From positions 6,802,715 to 6,866,714 of the forward strand of contig NC_092701.1 in assembly GCF_964275005.1 (NCBI RefSeq): 64,000 nt of DNA, given 5' to 3'. Below are positions 45,601-58,290 of this stretch, piece by piece. Position 1 is the stretch's first letter; every line of letters begins with the position of its first letter. Both the position numbers and the translations under genes were made by a program. The DNA comes from Diadema setosum. Lineage: Eukaryota > Echinodermata > Echinoidea > Diadematoida > Diadematidae. Under the pieces are notes generated by a model, which did not search any database, was not told where the DNA came from, and saw only the letters and a list, made by a program, of their open reading frames with translations.

Positions 45601-47976
45601 ATGCTATGGGATATATCTGTGTGTGTGTGTGTATAAGTGTGTATACATACCATTTCGTGTTTGTGATTATGTGAACGCATAAAGCAAACCATCATTATTT
45701 AATCGTGCTTTGTATAGTACGCAACGCATATTGTTGCACCTCGCAGAGGTGAATGAAACAAACATTACAGATTGATACGTGTAAGCAATCATTTTGTAAT
45801 ATGATACGAAATTCGGTACAACCAGCTGCGCTCTGTATGCAAATATTGAAGGTGTCTGGACTGTGTCTACTCGCTCTCGTGTTTTCTTTTTCTTTGAAGC
45901 GAACGTCCAATCGCAGGGACGTGCCCCGAGCTATTATTTTAGTAGTATATTGCTATTGATTGCAGACTCCAGACCTGACCTTTACGCTAATGAAATATAC
46001 CGCGCGCACACGGACATGGGATTGTGATAAAGAACTAAAATGGCATAAAACCCTTCATCCTGCAGTGGAAGCACATGTTTTAGAAACAAGATGAAGCGTT
46101 TTAATTCCATTTTAGGATATTATCACAATACCACCACAATATCGCACACACACGGACATAATATTGACAGCACAAATATATACATTACCATTATGTTTAT
46201 TATATATCTGTATAACCAGTGACAATAGAAACAAAATTACACCATCCTCGCAATGTCTTAAAAGTCTGCTACCTTTTACCATTAATATTATCACTAAATG
46301 GTGTGTGTATGTGCGATTTGGTGTGTATACAGACTGCTTAATTATTATATTATGATGAAAGAAATCATACACCTTATTGGTTGGCAAATATCAGTGACAC
46401 GTTGATACGTTCTTGACACTGAAAATACACCTTGTTACTAGTATACTATACGTGCATAATGTCTTCTCTCTTTTAGCATTCGTTGCGTTTTGCATTGCTG
46501 TAATTTTGTTTAAGTAAACCTGATAATCTCGACAGAACGCTGGACCAACCTTCCCTATCAATAGAAACAGAATATCTCCGGCAATGACTTTTCTCACTGA
46601 GAGACAAAGGAAAGTTATTAACCATCCTCCCTATAATTGCTGCAAGCAAACGCGACTACAAATATTTCCAAATGCATAGAGATTTGTACCGCCATTTGAT
46701 TACGTACGCATGCATCACTGTTAATACGGCTGTTTTATGTGCAAGACGGGACGACACGCCTCAGAAGAATTTCAGCGCCCTGACTGCACATTATACTAGA
46801 GACTTATACTTTTCCAATTCTCCATTGCTTACTCGGTACGCGCTACCGATGTGGCGTCCGCTAAAAGGTCACTTTCGAGCTTTGCAATGGTAATTAATTT
46901 ACGGCAAATGCAAATAGCTTAGAAAATTTCACTACGCGTGTTATTTGAGAAGCTCGCAACATCAACACAAGAAGGAACACAGAAACGCAACGATGGTGTT
47001 TGCGTGCAGACTATACATTGTCATTATTCTTGGCGTATTACATAATGTCATTTCCAAGCTTTCGACAGAAATGTAAACATGAAATAGTGCGGATGATCAT
47101 GACTAAAGTCACCAGGAGTAAATTCATTTCTGGAAAATGTATCCCTTTAATAATGACTGACAGAATACTCAGTACGTACCTTTACGGCAGCTCTGTGAGA
47201 GATCCACGCGAGAATGACGGATAAAGTAGGGGTATCAAAGCGGGGATGACACAGGAACGTAGGTTAGTATTATCTGGAATGATGCTGAAGGTCGAGATCT
47301 GCTCGTTTGCTCTATAGCGTGGAATACTAGTACATGTATAGTATGTGGCGCCACACGATACGCGCGCGAACTCTACATCTACTGCTAGTACTGTGGCGCC
47401 AGTGATGCATCACAGAGATACCTGTTCACCTAACGGCGCCCACATTGTGCGACAGCAGTGTGTACGTTTCGTGTTCGATAAATAACAACAGAAATTAATT
47501 GGAATACTCTCGCTGTTCCATAGACCAATGTTTGTTTGTTTGTTTGTTAGTTTGTTGTTGTTGTTGTTGTTTCACGGCACGTGTCTAGACGATGAAATAT
47601 GTTTCACGTCTGGGTGAAGCAGTATATTAGGCACATAAATCTCATGTACTTTAAGTTGTCAATTCAGGATATGCATGTAATACGTTGTAGGGCCTATCTA
47701 AGTTTTACAATAGAGAGGATATTAAAGAGACTGGGCGTTTTAAGGCGATTATATCCTACACGTGAGCACTTAAAATGAAAATCTGTGATCACTGTGTTAT
47801 AATAATGACTTTTAGCGAGAAAACATATCTCATAATCTATCGTTCAATGCTCTGTGTGGCACCCCCTCCCCCGTTAACAAGATTTTTCACATCTTTTATC
47901 TGCTTTTGCATAAGCCTGCAAGAAAAAGTGGTATACATTGCATGCTTAACAAAGAAAGCATCCATCTCATACAATT

Positions 47977-48011
47977 CCCCCCCCCCAAAAAAAAAAAAAA
48001 AAAAAAAAAAA
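47977..48011 (+). repeat. C(10)A(25) homopolymer junction
   Basis: The complementary orientation of the T-run/G-run composite. Confidence 0.9.
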
Positions 48012-48179
48012 TCTGTCACGCCAATCTTGCCGAAAAAAGAGGAGATAAATGCCAAGGGATTAGCCTAGATTCAAATCGAACTTGTTAATGACATCCGTTC
48101 GCTATTTCAGCAGGCTAAAACTCAAACAGCACGATGCCCACAAAGGGAGACTGTCAAGGCGTGGTAAATAAGGACTGTT

Positions 48180-48230
48180 TTTTTTTCTTCTTCTTCTTCT
48201 TCTTCTTCTTCTTCTCTCTCTCTCTCTCTG
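48180..48230 (+). repeat. (TTC)n(TC)n microsatellite
   Basis: About 10 TTC triplets, then TC dinucleotides. Confidence 0.9.
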
Positions 48231-50907
48231 TACTTTAACTGTGAATACGGAATGCGCATCCATTGCACTATAATATACATCATGCTCACTATATTAACGA
48301 CACTTATTCAAAAAAAAAAAAAAAAGATTTCGCTACTGACTGGAAAATCCTAAATCAAGTATTGACATAGTCAATTCAAAGACGACCAGAGGTAATCAGT
48401 TTCTACAGGGCAGTGTTGAAAATGAAGCAGTTTCGCAACAGAGGAAATGGGGGCACAAAGCGAATATAATTTTAAAAACTACCTGTAGTAAAATCGCTAC
48501 GTTGTATGGGTTCTCCGTCAGCATCTGACGTTTATACTGGGATTGGCAGATCGCAATCAATAACTCAAATCATCATTGATCAGTGCTGACGATAAGATAT
48601 GCGAATAGGTCGTGAATTTCGAAAGGATTGAGTATAATGGGAAAATCCCTGTTGGTATATCCCGTCACACTGAACTAAGAGGAGACAATACCATGTGATA
48701 ATGTGGAGATATGGTAATATGAAAATATCTCCTATAATAACATTCTGTGGTATAATGGTGGCAATCGATTGTAACTTCCATTTTGATTTCAAAACATACC
48801 TTGTATAGGCGAATCCTGTTACACATCTATAACGCTTACAGATACGTTTCGATAAAGCAGGCCCCACGAGAGAATTGTATCTGTACACAGTGTATATCTA
48901 TCACTCACATTTTCCTGATTTATTTTGTCTGTTTTAGCGAGATTTCATAATGAAAAGAATATTCTCGCGTTCTGTCTCGTTATATCATAACGGGATTTAT
49001 CTGTATTTATTGTTAAAATATTGCATTTACGTCGCGGTATGAACACAAGTTTGGCAGCTCCTTTTTTTTTTCTTCCCTTTATGTTCTGTACAAGACTACC
49101 ATTATGACTACTGCAAATGTATTCCATCTAAATGGGGTTGCGTAAAGCACGGCGTGATGCACCTAAATCCAGACAAGTGAAGACAAGTTTCTCTCAAGTC
49201 TTACATTGCAAGGCTTTTTCCAATCTGCTTGTGAGTTTTCACCTGGAATAGATTTGATATTGTTCTTATGGGTAGTAGACTGGTGATGGCGATGCCGTTT
49301 CCAAATGCAAGCATTTCCAATGTCTGATGAATGTCGTGCGTGCTCATTGTACTCTTCTTCAACGTGGCATACACCACAGATAAAGGTATAACTTATTCGG
49401 CATGTAAGTGAATAAAAAACATCTCAAAGATTTCAGTCTGATATAGAAAAGGGTATGAAATAAGAAAAATCAACAACAGAAGGTAATTTCAATAACACAA
49501 TACATGTTTACAGTTGTGTTCTCTCAGACCAACTAACAGCGAGGGACTGCATGACGGAACCGCAAAGCCCTCTTGAAAACTATAAAAACAATAACAAATA
49601 ACAAATAAACAATAAACAATAACAACGAAGACGACAACGACGACAACAACAACAACAACAAACGAAATTCCGGAGATATCTAGAAGTCACTATCAATAGC
49701 TTGGCGTACCTAATGAAGAGTTGGAATATTACGGTTGATTGTAAAACTTTTGATTGTGGGTTCACACTCGTTCATTGTTGGTTTGAGATATTGTATTTTT
49801 ATTTTATCTATACATTATTATCTCTCTTTTTTTTACCGTGGTCATCTTGTACTTTGGCATGACATGATGAATATGAAGTGTAATGTCCGGTACAGTGTTA
49901 TCGCAATACATGTGGCAAAATGAACTATATTAATGACAATATAGTCGATACAGTGCATCAAATAAGCCCAGCGTTGACAAGCAACGCCTGACAGGTAATG
50001 CCTTTTTGCCTATCAAAGGGGAATAGAATACATCGCAATTGTGTTAAGCCATGCCGAGAAGACTTTTATTTTCTCATCCATGGACAAATTCGGAGGAATT
50101 TTGATACAACCTGTACACGATTTCTTAATGCCATACAACAATGATCTTCAATCCAGGAATCCTGCCAAAGGAGGCGGCTAAGCAAATACTTGAGCAGGTA
50201 TACCTCTGCACCTCTTTCAGTTTATTTAAAAGTGAAAAAGTGTTGATTATCCTGCACAAAGCGAAAAATAAACACTCTCAACGGAAGAATGCCAATCTTG
50301 AAGTAGGGGTCAAGCCGAAATACCTTCCCCTCCCACTTCCAAAGAGAATCCTACATGAGATTGTAAATTTGTCGACTGCCTATAAGCGCCTTCACGACAC
50401 TTGACATTCTATTCACAGTGAACGTGACCCGAAGTGCTTGTCAACAGAAAAGAGGCGTGCCAATAATGCACGGAATACCGTGGCTTATACGTGTCCTATT
50501 CTGATTCAATATTGACATATCTCAGCGCACAAGTAAACACAAACATAAAACTGATCACTCGCAGATACGAGCAGGACTAGAGGATCTGATTTGTTTTCTA
50601 ACCTCCTCCCCCCCCCCTCCCAGAATATCAAACTCACTCCAAACCGCCTTGTATTAAACAGGATGTCCGATTTGATAGTACGATGATGCAATGATTCTCT
50701 TCAAAATAAGATCAGATTAGATTAGATTAAATTGAATTAGACTACAATGTACACACTATGACTACTTTCCGCAGGGGGTTGATACAACTAAGCTGACATC
50801 TTCTCTTCTGTATTGTCTTCGCATTAATCTCTCGCTATTATGTGGGGTTGTTAGATCTGACTATGCCACCGTTAATGAAGTAAATGATTCAATTTTTCTC
50901 AATACAA
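48231..50907. other. Intergenic
   Basis: An A-run at 48310, a CAA/CGA triplet patch near 49625-49660, and a GATTA-type short repeat near 50713-50740. Nothing coding is recognised. Confidence 0.45.
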
Positions 50908-51330
50908 TGCGTTATAATTCGTCGGCATTACCACGAACCGACGCTATTTCGTTTTTGAGCGAAAATGCAGTTCTGAGAAAATCGCGTTTAAAGATCTCAC
51001 AAGTTTTAGACAACGTTTTCAATGACTTTTCCTGTCTTGTGTGTGAAAATTTTGACAGGGTGATGAGAGTGGAAGTTATTCTTCCTATCCATAGTGTAAT
51101 TTTAGTGTGAATTCAAAAAATTTACGATATTTCTGTCTTCAAACTCACTGCGTCGGTTCGTAAATCCATCGTTTCTTGCGCGCACCATAGGTTATGTACT
51201 TAAGCGCGGGTCCCACGAACCGACGTAAGTTGTATTACGCCGGTTCGTGAGACCCGCGCTGTAGGGCCTGTACAATAGGTAACGTGCAATACGCGTGTAT
51301 CTACGAACCGTCGCTATTTCATTTTCGTAT
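50908..51330 (+). repeat. Unclassified repeat, copy 1 (ACGAACCGACG motif)
   Basis: It contains ATTCGTCGGC, then CACGAACCGACGCTATTTCG, a region with TTCTGAGAAAATCGCG, then several ACGAACCG / CGGTTCGT words. Among them is an inverted pair around GTAAGTTGTATTACG, and GCGGGTC is repeated in both orientations. A second copy lies in reverse at 60945-61260. Confidence 0.6.
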
Positions 51331-52618
51331 GTGTTTACATACAAATACTATTAGGGCTATACCTGCTTATCAACAATAACCTTATTAATTGAAATTAATT
51401 GTCATGTAATGATTGTTGTGATGATTACAATACATTTAGTGATAATTAAGATGATAATACAAGCCAGTTTCTCTTAATTGTTCTAAAAAGAGTGTTGTCA
51501 TTGTTTTCATCTTCATTTAGTACACGCATGTATTGTTATTATAGCTGTGGTTGATCGTTCCAAAGATTTCTTTGCCCCCCCCCCCTTTTTTTGTGGATAT
51601 ATTATTATTTAACACTTTTGCATTTGGACATCTATGGTAATACATGTATTCGGTATACTGTGTTTCATATTTTTTTACTTTTTACCGTTTTTTTTTTTAC
51701 TTAATTAACTTACTTTTTCATTTTTTCACATTATTTTTAATTCAAATTCGGTTCACTTCTTTCATAATACACTGTAATTATGAATGTTTGTTCTAAGATG
51801 AAGGATACCGCTAAATCTTGGGAAAAAGACGTGCCAGTCAGTAATAATTACTTGTATTTACTCATCTTTCATACTCATGCATGCACTCTGTTATTTCTTT
51901 CTCTGAAATAATATATTAATTTCTTTATTTCTTATTATTCCACATATTTGTGACATTTACTTTGTCACAATTTTTATCAGTGTCATTATTGTCATTTGGC
52001 TCGCATGCGAATTCACTCATAATTCCTCATTTTCCATCTTTCTCTTTCCTGCTCAACAGATTCTATGATAGCTGCACCTGATCATATAAAGACATAAACT
52101 CATCCTGCATGCACTCTTCGAAACTGATAAACTCCTAAAAATACATGAATATCAACACTATCAGAATTTCAAGCTTCATTTTAAATATATAATAATGGTC
52201 ATGTTTTATTATGCCTTTTGCAGCAATATATTGAAGAGGTACATTATGTAATCGAAGAAACATAGGTCCTCAATAGAATATCAAATTTGAATTATTCAGA
52301 GATGAGTAATGACAATGGGAAGGATAGCAATTGTGGAAGAGCTCCATAAATCAATACATATCCAATGGCAAATGGAGATGGAATCAAGATTCAAGAATAT
52401 GTGTAATTCAAGTTCATTATTATATCAGTTCTTACATCGTACATTTACATCTATAGAGTGCGGACGGAACATATACAAGAGAAAGAATAACATCCTCAAA
52501 TTAATATATCAAGCATAACTACATGTATGTATATGACCACTCAAAGATGTTGCTGCATACAGTGCATGAAGCTTGAGAGTGCTGCAACACCCATATGCTC
52601 AGATAAAAACTTGATGTA
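51331..52618. other. Intergenic, AT-rich
   Basis: C(11)-T(7) run at 51576; otherwise plain AT-rich sequence up to the Tigger-like element. Confidence 0.45.
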
Positions 52619-55414
52619 CAGTCAAACTCGGATACCTCGAATTCGTCGGGACTGAAGAAAATGGTTCGACGTACGCGAATTTCGAGGTACGCGTACGTCG
52701 AATTTTCTTCGACTTATCCGATGTTCATCGATGTTCGACGTTTATCGATGTTCAACATGGTGTCTGTTATAGTGCCTACTGATTGTTTGCATGCTTGTCA
52801 ATTTGAATTGAATCAACTTTTATATGAATGAATTGAGTGAAAATCGGAAATGAAATCAAAATTTCAGAAATAAAAAAAAAATCGGATGTTTGCCTTTACT
52901 TTTGAAAATGAACAGCGGTAACAATCGGCTACGTAAGATGCTAAAATAAATGTCAGGGGTTTGCGTTTAATTGTGGAAATGAATGACGGCAATATTCGAC
53001 TCGGTACGATACTAAAATAAATGTCGGATGTTTGCTCATACTTTTGGAAATGAATAATGATAAGACTCAGCCCCGTATGATGCTAAAACTAATGTTAGAT
53101 ATTTGATTTTGCGTTCGGAAATGAATAAGGATAACATTCGGCTCCGGAAGACGCTGAAATAAATGTCGAATTTTTGCTATGACGTTCGGAAATGAAAAAC
53201 AATAACATTCAACTCCGTACGATGGTTAAATAAATGTCGGATGTTTCCTTATACTTTCGAAAGTAAATAGCAATAGCATTCGGCTCCGGAAGATGCTAAA
53301 ATAGATGTCAGATGATCGTTTTTATGTTCGGAAGAAAATAGCAGTAATATTCTACTCCATCATGTCCATATGATGCTAAAACAACTGTCTGATGTTTGCT
53401 TTTAAATTTCGAAATGAATAACAGTAACATTCAGCTGCGTTTAATGGTAAAATTAATGTTTGATGTTTGCTTTGACGTTCGGAAAAGAGTAACAATAATA
53501 TTCAACTCCTGACAATGATGAAATGAATGCTGGATGTTTGCTTTTACGTTCGAAAGTAAATTGCAATAACATTTAGCTCCGGAAGATGCTAAAATAAATG
53601 TCGAATGTTTGCTTTGATGTTCTGAAGTGAATAACAATAATATTCAACTCCGTACGCTGATAAAATAAATGCCAGATGTGTGCTTTTACGTTCGAAAGTA
53701 AATGTCAATAGCATTCAGCTCCGGAAGATGCTAATCATGTCGAATGATTGCTTTTACGTTTGGCATGTTTGGAAGTGAACAGCAGTAACATTCTGCCCCA
53801 TACGATGATAAAAAAATATTGGATATTTGCTACGGTACATTTCGAAATAAATATCAGTAACATTCAGCTATACGTTTCATGGTCCAAAATGTCTGATGTC
53901 TGCCTTGACGTTCAAAAATGAAAAACAGTAACATTCGGCTCCATGCGATGATAAAATAATTGTCAGATGATTCATTTCACTTTCGGAAGTGGACAGCAGT
54001 AACATTCGGCTCCGATCGATAATGAAATACATGTCGGATGTTTGAAATGAATAACGGTTATATTCTGCTCCGTATACGATGCAAGAATAAATAACAGATT
54101 GTTGCTTTAACATTTGGAAATGATTAATGGTATTAATCCGCTCAGTTAGATGCTAAAACAAATAGCGGATGTTTGCTTTCACGTTTGGAAATGGATTAGG
54201 ATAGTATTCAGCTCCGTAAGATTCTAAAATGAATGTCGGTTGTTTGCTTTTACATTTTAAAATGAATAACGGTAACTTTCGGCTTTTTACAATGCTAAAA
54301 CAAATGTCGGATGCTAACAAATGTCAGCAAATGCTCCCATTTTCTCATTTCAAACGTAAGTTTTGACCTCCTCAATATAATGGGCATCAACTTTTTAAAT
54401 AATCTCTACGCCTATTTGTCAAATCTTTAAACACAGAGTAAGATGATTGAATTTTCTATTCATTTGTTTTAGACATGGGCATCTGTATCACTTCAATAAT
54501 GCTTAATATTAATTTGTCTATGTTTAGTAGGACCGATTTAGTTTTTGTAATGTTTTTCCTGATTTTTTTTTTTTTGTTACCAGATTTTACTTTCGACCAC
54601 CAGAAAATAAAAATCAATGATATTGGTTGCCCGATAAAACTTAGTGCGGAGCCCTGTGTATTCTATTCTTCATTGTGATCGGCCTATACTTCCAGATTTT
54701 CATAATCGCATTGCTGGGAAAAAAAAAGTTTCAGTGCTTGCGTTCTCGGGGAAGTAAACTTCGTGAAAGGCAAAAAAAAAAAATAGTTTGAAAAAAGGCA
54801 CTACGAGGGAGATTGATGTTTTGACAGTGGAGCGTGATTAATGGCAAAGATATAACTGTCAACGTAAGCAGGTGCGCCCCGACGGTTGAGAAATCTACGC
54901 GCACGGTATGACTGTCTCGATCAAAAATCAAAACACAGTGGTTAAAGAAAAGCAAATGATGGTGCAGCGCGTAGTGCTATCGTAAAGCACTCCATTGGCA
55001 CGGGTGCTATGTGCATACCATGTACGTGTGTTGGTAGGTGTTGGGGATTTTCCTTGTCAGCTGTGTATCGGGTATTTCTTCTTGGGCGCGCGATTGTTCT
55101 GGTCTCAGAATATTTACAATCGAGTGTGAAAACATTTGTGACATGTCTTCGCTGTCCACGCGCGCTTAATCGGAGATGCTGAGTGATGTTTGCAATTTCG
55201 ATTCGAGCAACATGCTGGGAAAAACAATAAGTTAATTAAGATCGGGACATTAGATTTCCCTTCGAGGTAACCGAACTTCGAGTTATCTTTTTCGAGCTAC
55301 GCGAATTTCAATACACGGAAACTCCATAGGAACAATAGGGACTTTCATTTTGCCCCCGAGGTAAGTGATATTCGGCTTATCCGACGTCGAGGTATCCGAA
55401 GAGAAGAGGTACTG
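52619..55414. mobile_element. Pogo/Tigger-like non-autonomous element
   Basis: The left end CAGTCAAACTCGGATACCTC and the complement of the right end CAGTACCTCTTCTCTTCGGA, then TACCTCGACGTCGG, share CAGT and CGGATACCTCGA. Subterminal sequences are full of TTCGAGGTA and TACGCGAATTTC motifs. CAGT plus ACCTCG ends are characteristic of pogo/Tigger-type Tc1/mariner elements. The left flank is TA; the right flank is CA, probably a decayed TA. No transposase is visible. More than half the interior is a minisatellite. Confidence 0.6.
52862..54315. repeat. ~72-bp minisatellite, about 20 diverged copies
   Basis: The unit reads approximately GAAATGAATAACAGTAACAT, then TCGGCTCCGTACGATGCTAA, then AATAAATGTCGGATGTTTGC, then TTTTACGTTCG. 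The GTCGGATGTTTGC landmark recurs at about 52880, 52953, 53026, 53098, 53170 and onward to about 54310. Copies differ by roughly 15-30 percent. Some alternate between a CCGTACGATG and a CCGGAAGATGCT form, suggesting higher-order units. Confidence 0.85.
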
Positions 55415-56300
55415 CATGTACATGTAGTTACACTATTCACAGGACAGTAGAGAAAAAGCACGAGAGAGGGAAATGGGTGTCTAAAATAGGTCGATGTAAG
55501 GAGTGCCAAGCCAATTAAGTCTCTAATAGAAGTCATACATATATAAGGAAACAAATTAATCACAACATAAATGATCATGCTCATGTTAACCAATAATTAG
55601 CATCTAAAAATGTGTGTAGAAAGCCCATAATATCAGCCTTTCGCCCCGAAGGCTTGTATTATGAGAAAAGAGAAATTTTGGCCGACCCCCCCCCCCCTCC
55701 CTGTGAATCTTTAATCCACCAGTACTATAAACACATTCTGAGAATGTGTTTTAGTACATGTACTAGCAAATTCACAAGAGGGTTGGGGAAATTCAGCCAA
55801 AATTGTGTGTGGCTAAAATAATTAAAAAGAAAGGTCATCAGCAAAACTACGGGGTGGATGCAGACGAATTTTCATGTGATGACTAAAAAATATGCAGCTA
55901 AAGGAAAAAAAAAAAAAGACGGCGGAGAGGGGCCAAGGCTAATTTGACTCCCCTCCCCCCCCCCCCCCACCAAAAAACAAACAAACAAACAAACACCACT
56001 GTTTTACAGCACCTTTCAAGGACTCTTAATTTTTTGTTTGTTAAAAACAAACGTCTCGAAGTAAAGAATTCCATATTGTAGGCGAAATGTAGACCGATAC
56101 AATGTATAAAGTGTACATCCCAAGCTATTAAAGAAAAAAAAAAGAAACAGATTATGAATATCATTTAAAGTAAGAATTTCAGTGTGTTTAATCATCTTTA
56201 GTTGAGTTGCAAATGACATGTACATATTTAATAAGAGCAGTAAACTTCGAAGCGCCCCCAAGCCCTTCTATACTTAATTATTCATGTGTAAAGGTAGCGC
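55415..56300. other. No gene recognised
   Basis: Contains C-runs at 55686 and 55955 (the second running into A-rich sequence). Confidence 0.45.
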
Positions 56301-56306
56301 CAGGGC

Positions 56307-56470
56307 ACTCTGGTGGTCTAGTGGTTATGACGCTGGTCTAGTAATCCAGAGGTCGTGGGTTCGAATCCTGCTTGGGCTGCCTGTGATTTTTTTTTCACAG
56401 CAGCCTACAAACTGCACACTGCAGTTGAGTGCGTTACTACGGATGGAGACAAATGAATAATCTATTATTT
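56307..56470 (+). mobile_element. tRNA-derived SINE head (tRNA-Thr-like)
   Basis: 56307-56379 folds as a tRNA: D stem GTCT/TGAC, anticodon stem CTGGT/TCCAG with loop CTAGTAA (anticodon AGT, Thr; one T-T mismatch), five-base variable region, and T arm GTGGG/CCTGC with loop TTCGAAT. The acceptor stem (ACTCTGG with TTGGGCT) has a C-C clash and mostly G-T pairs. The A box and B box are well kept. A TGTGA(T)nTCACAG hairpin and unrelated sequence follow. A decayed acceptor with good promoter boxes is what a SINE head looks like, rather than a working tRNA. Confidence 0.6.
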
Positions 56471-57188
56471 TAATATACGATGTTTGACATCCTTATTGCA
56501 GTCACTTTCTTTAATCGTGAATTTAGAGACATAATGAATTATTATTAAAAGAACTCAAATTTCTGTATTTTGTTGTGAGTTTGCATGGGAACATACACGT
56601 ATCATAATTTACAATTTTAGTTAGATAAAGAACATCTTAGAACAGTCTAGTGATGGTTGAATAATTATGTCAATTTGTGAAAAGTCCTATCATTTACATG
56701 GAGTGCATGTTCCCATGTTTATAAGAATCATACGTGACACATTCAAAGTGGGTTGAAGACAACAAAATAATAAATAAAAGAATAAAGGAGAATAGAACTT
56801 AATCTGATTACAGCATCATCTAAATATTGCCAATGTGCACTTAGAAATCTATCAAGATTTATCACAAGGTTATGATTACCACACAAAACCTTCAAGATTT
56901 ATTATCATGAAATACATACCAATGAACACTTAAAAAAATCTAACGTTCCACATCCACATGAAGCTTTCCTTGATATAAATGTCTCTCTGTAGTGTTATTA
57001 AAGTGTAGCAAAATTGTAATTATGACATCACAGAATGGAATGCATTGTTTTCACCTTCAATCTTAGGATCTCCTTTCATGTTTCCACTTTACAATCACAT
57101 TTCACTGTAGATATACCGTCCTTATGTTGTCGCCCTTCATCCCAATTTCTCCCTTCTATCCTATCTGTAGATTGTCTTCTCTCCTAAG

Positions 57189-58290
57189 CCATTGTATTCA
57201 CATTCCTTGATGATCAGCACGATGCTGTACTTTTTTCTTCTTCTCTGAAACAGTCCAGCTCTTCGCTACTGCATGGCATCAGTCATCTGAAAGAAAAGAC
57301 AGAAATTAAGAACTTTCGATTAAAATCAAACATCATGATACAAGATACAACTTTTATTTTGAGAAAAAGAAATCAGCCAACTAAACTGTAGTTGAAATTA
57401 TTTTGCTCTATTTATTTAAACATAAAACAAAACGGTATACAGGATCAAAGAATGTCAAAAAAAATACTGCTGTTTTTGATGCATATTCAAATTGTCTCGC
57501 CTTTTACATATTTTAATGATGCAAGATCTTATGTCTAGCACTTAGTAAGTCTCATGTAGAATTTAAATTATTATTCACATGAATAAATCTGCATGTCCTT
57601 GTAAACAAGGCATTGCTTTGAAAAAGCTGAATATTACTAATTGCATCTGGGAAAGAGTCTACGACAATCAAACTTGTTTATTATCAGAGACTTTAACATC
57701 TTAATAAGACCTAGACTCTACATTACCATTGTATTCACATCCGTTGGTGATATACACGACCCTGTACTTTTCCTTTTCTTTTCTGAGACAGTCCAGTTCT
57801 TCGCTACTACATGGCACCAGTCATCTGAAAGAAAAGAAAGAAATTAAGAACTTTTGATTAAAATCAAACATCATGGCACAAGATACAACTTTAATTTTGA
57901 GAAGAAAAAAAAAAATCAGCCAACAAAACTGAAGTTGAAATTATTTTGCTCTATTTATATTAAACATAAAACAAAATGGTAGGCCTATGCAGGATCAAAG
58001 AATGTCAAAAAATGCTGCTGTTCGTATTTGATGCATATTCAAATTGTCTCTTCATTTACACATTTTACTGATGCAAGATATTATGTTTAGCACTTGGTAT
58101 GTCTCATGTAGAAATTGAATCATCATTCACATGAATATAAATCTACATGTATTTGTAAACAAGGCATTGCATTGAAATAGCTGAATATCACTACATGTAC
58201 CTGCATTTGGGAAACAGTCTATGACAATCAAACCTGTTTCTTATCAGAGACTGTAACATCTTAATTAGACCTAGACTCTACATTATCATT
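57189..58290. repeat. Tandem duplication, two copies of ~538 bp
   Basis: Copy 1 (57189-57726) and copy 2 (57727-58290) align over their length, about 85-90 percent identical. Both start ATTGTATTCACAT, contain CAGTCATCTGAAAGAAAAGA and AAAATCAAACATCATG, and end AGACCTAGACTCTACATTA. On the minus strand both hold a TTTTCTTTCAG/ATGACTG acceptor-like site followed by about 100 conserved bases. Confidence 0.8.

Larger units (their letters stand above)
42665..47976. other. Intergenic
   Basis: Low coding signal throughout. A perfect 12-bp palindrome TGTGGCGCCACA lies at 47344-47355 with a second TGTGGCGCCA about 40 bases on. G-runs near 44693 and 45168. Confidence 0.45.

Noticed and set aside
43860..48300. 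A host gene between 43 and 48 kb
   Set aside because: No frame shows a recognisable domain or paired splice sites; only short open stretches occur.
52862..54315. A CRISPR-like array, because of regular ~72-bp spacing
   Set aside because: The whole unit repeats and diverges; there are no unique spacers between constant repeats, and the DNA is eukaryotic.
54340..55260. A transposase inside the Tigger-like element
   Set aside because: I searched both strands by eye for DDE-type motifs and found only short frames.
56307..56379. A functional tRNA-Thr gene
   Set aside because: The acceptor stem has a C-C clash and five weak pairs, and no oligo-T terminator sits at the expected place. A SINE head explains the good promoter boxes.
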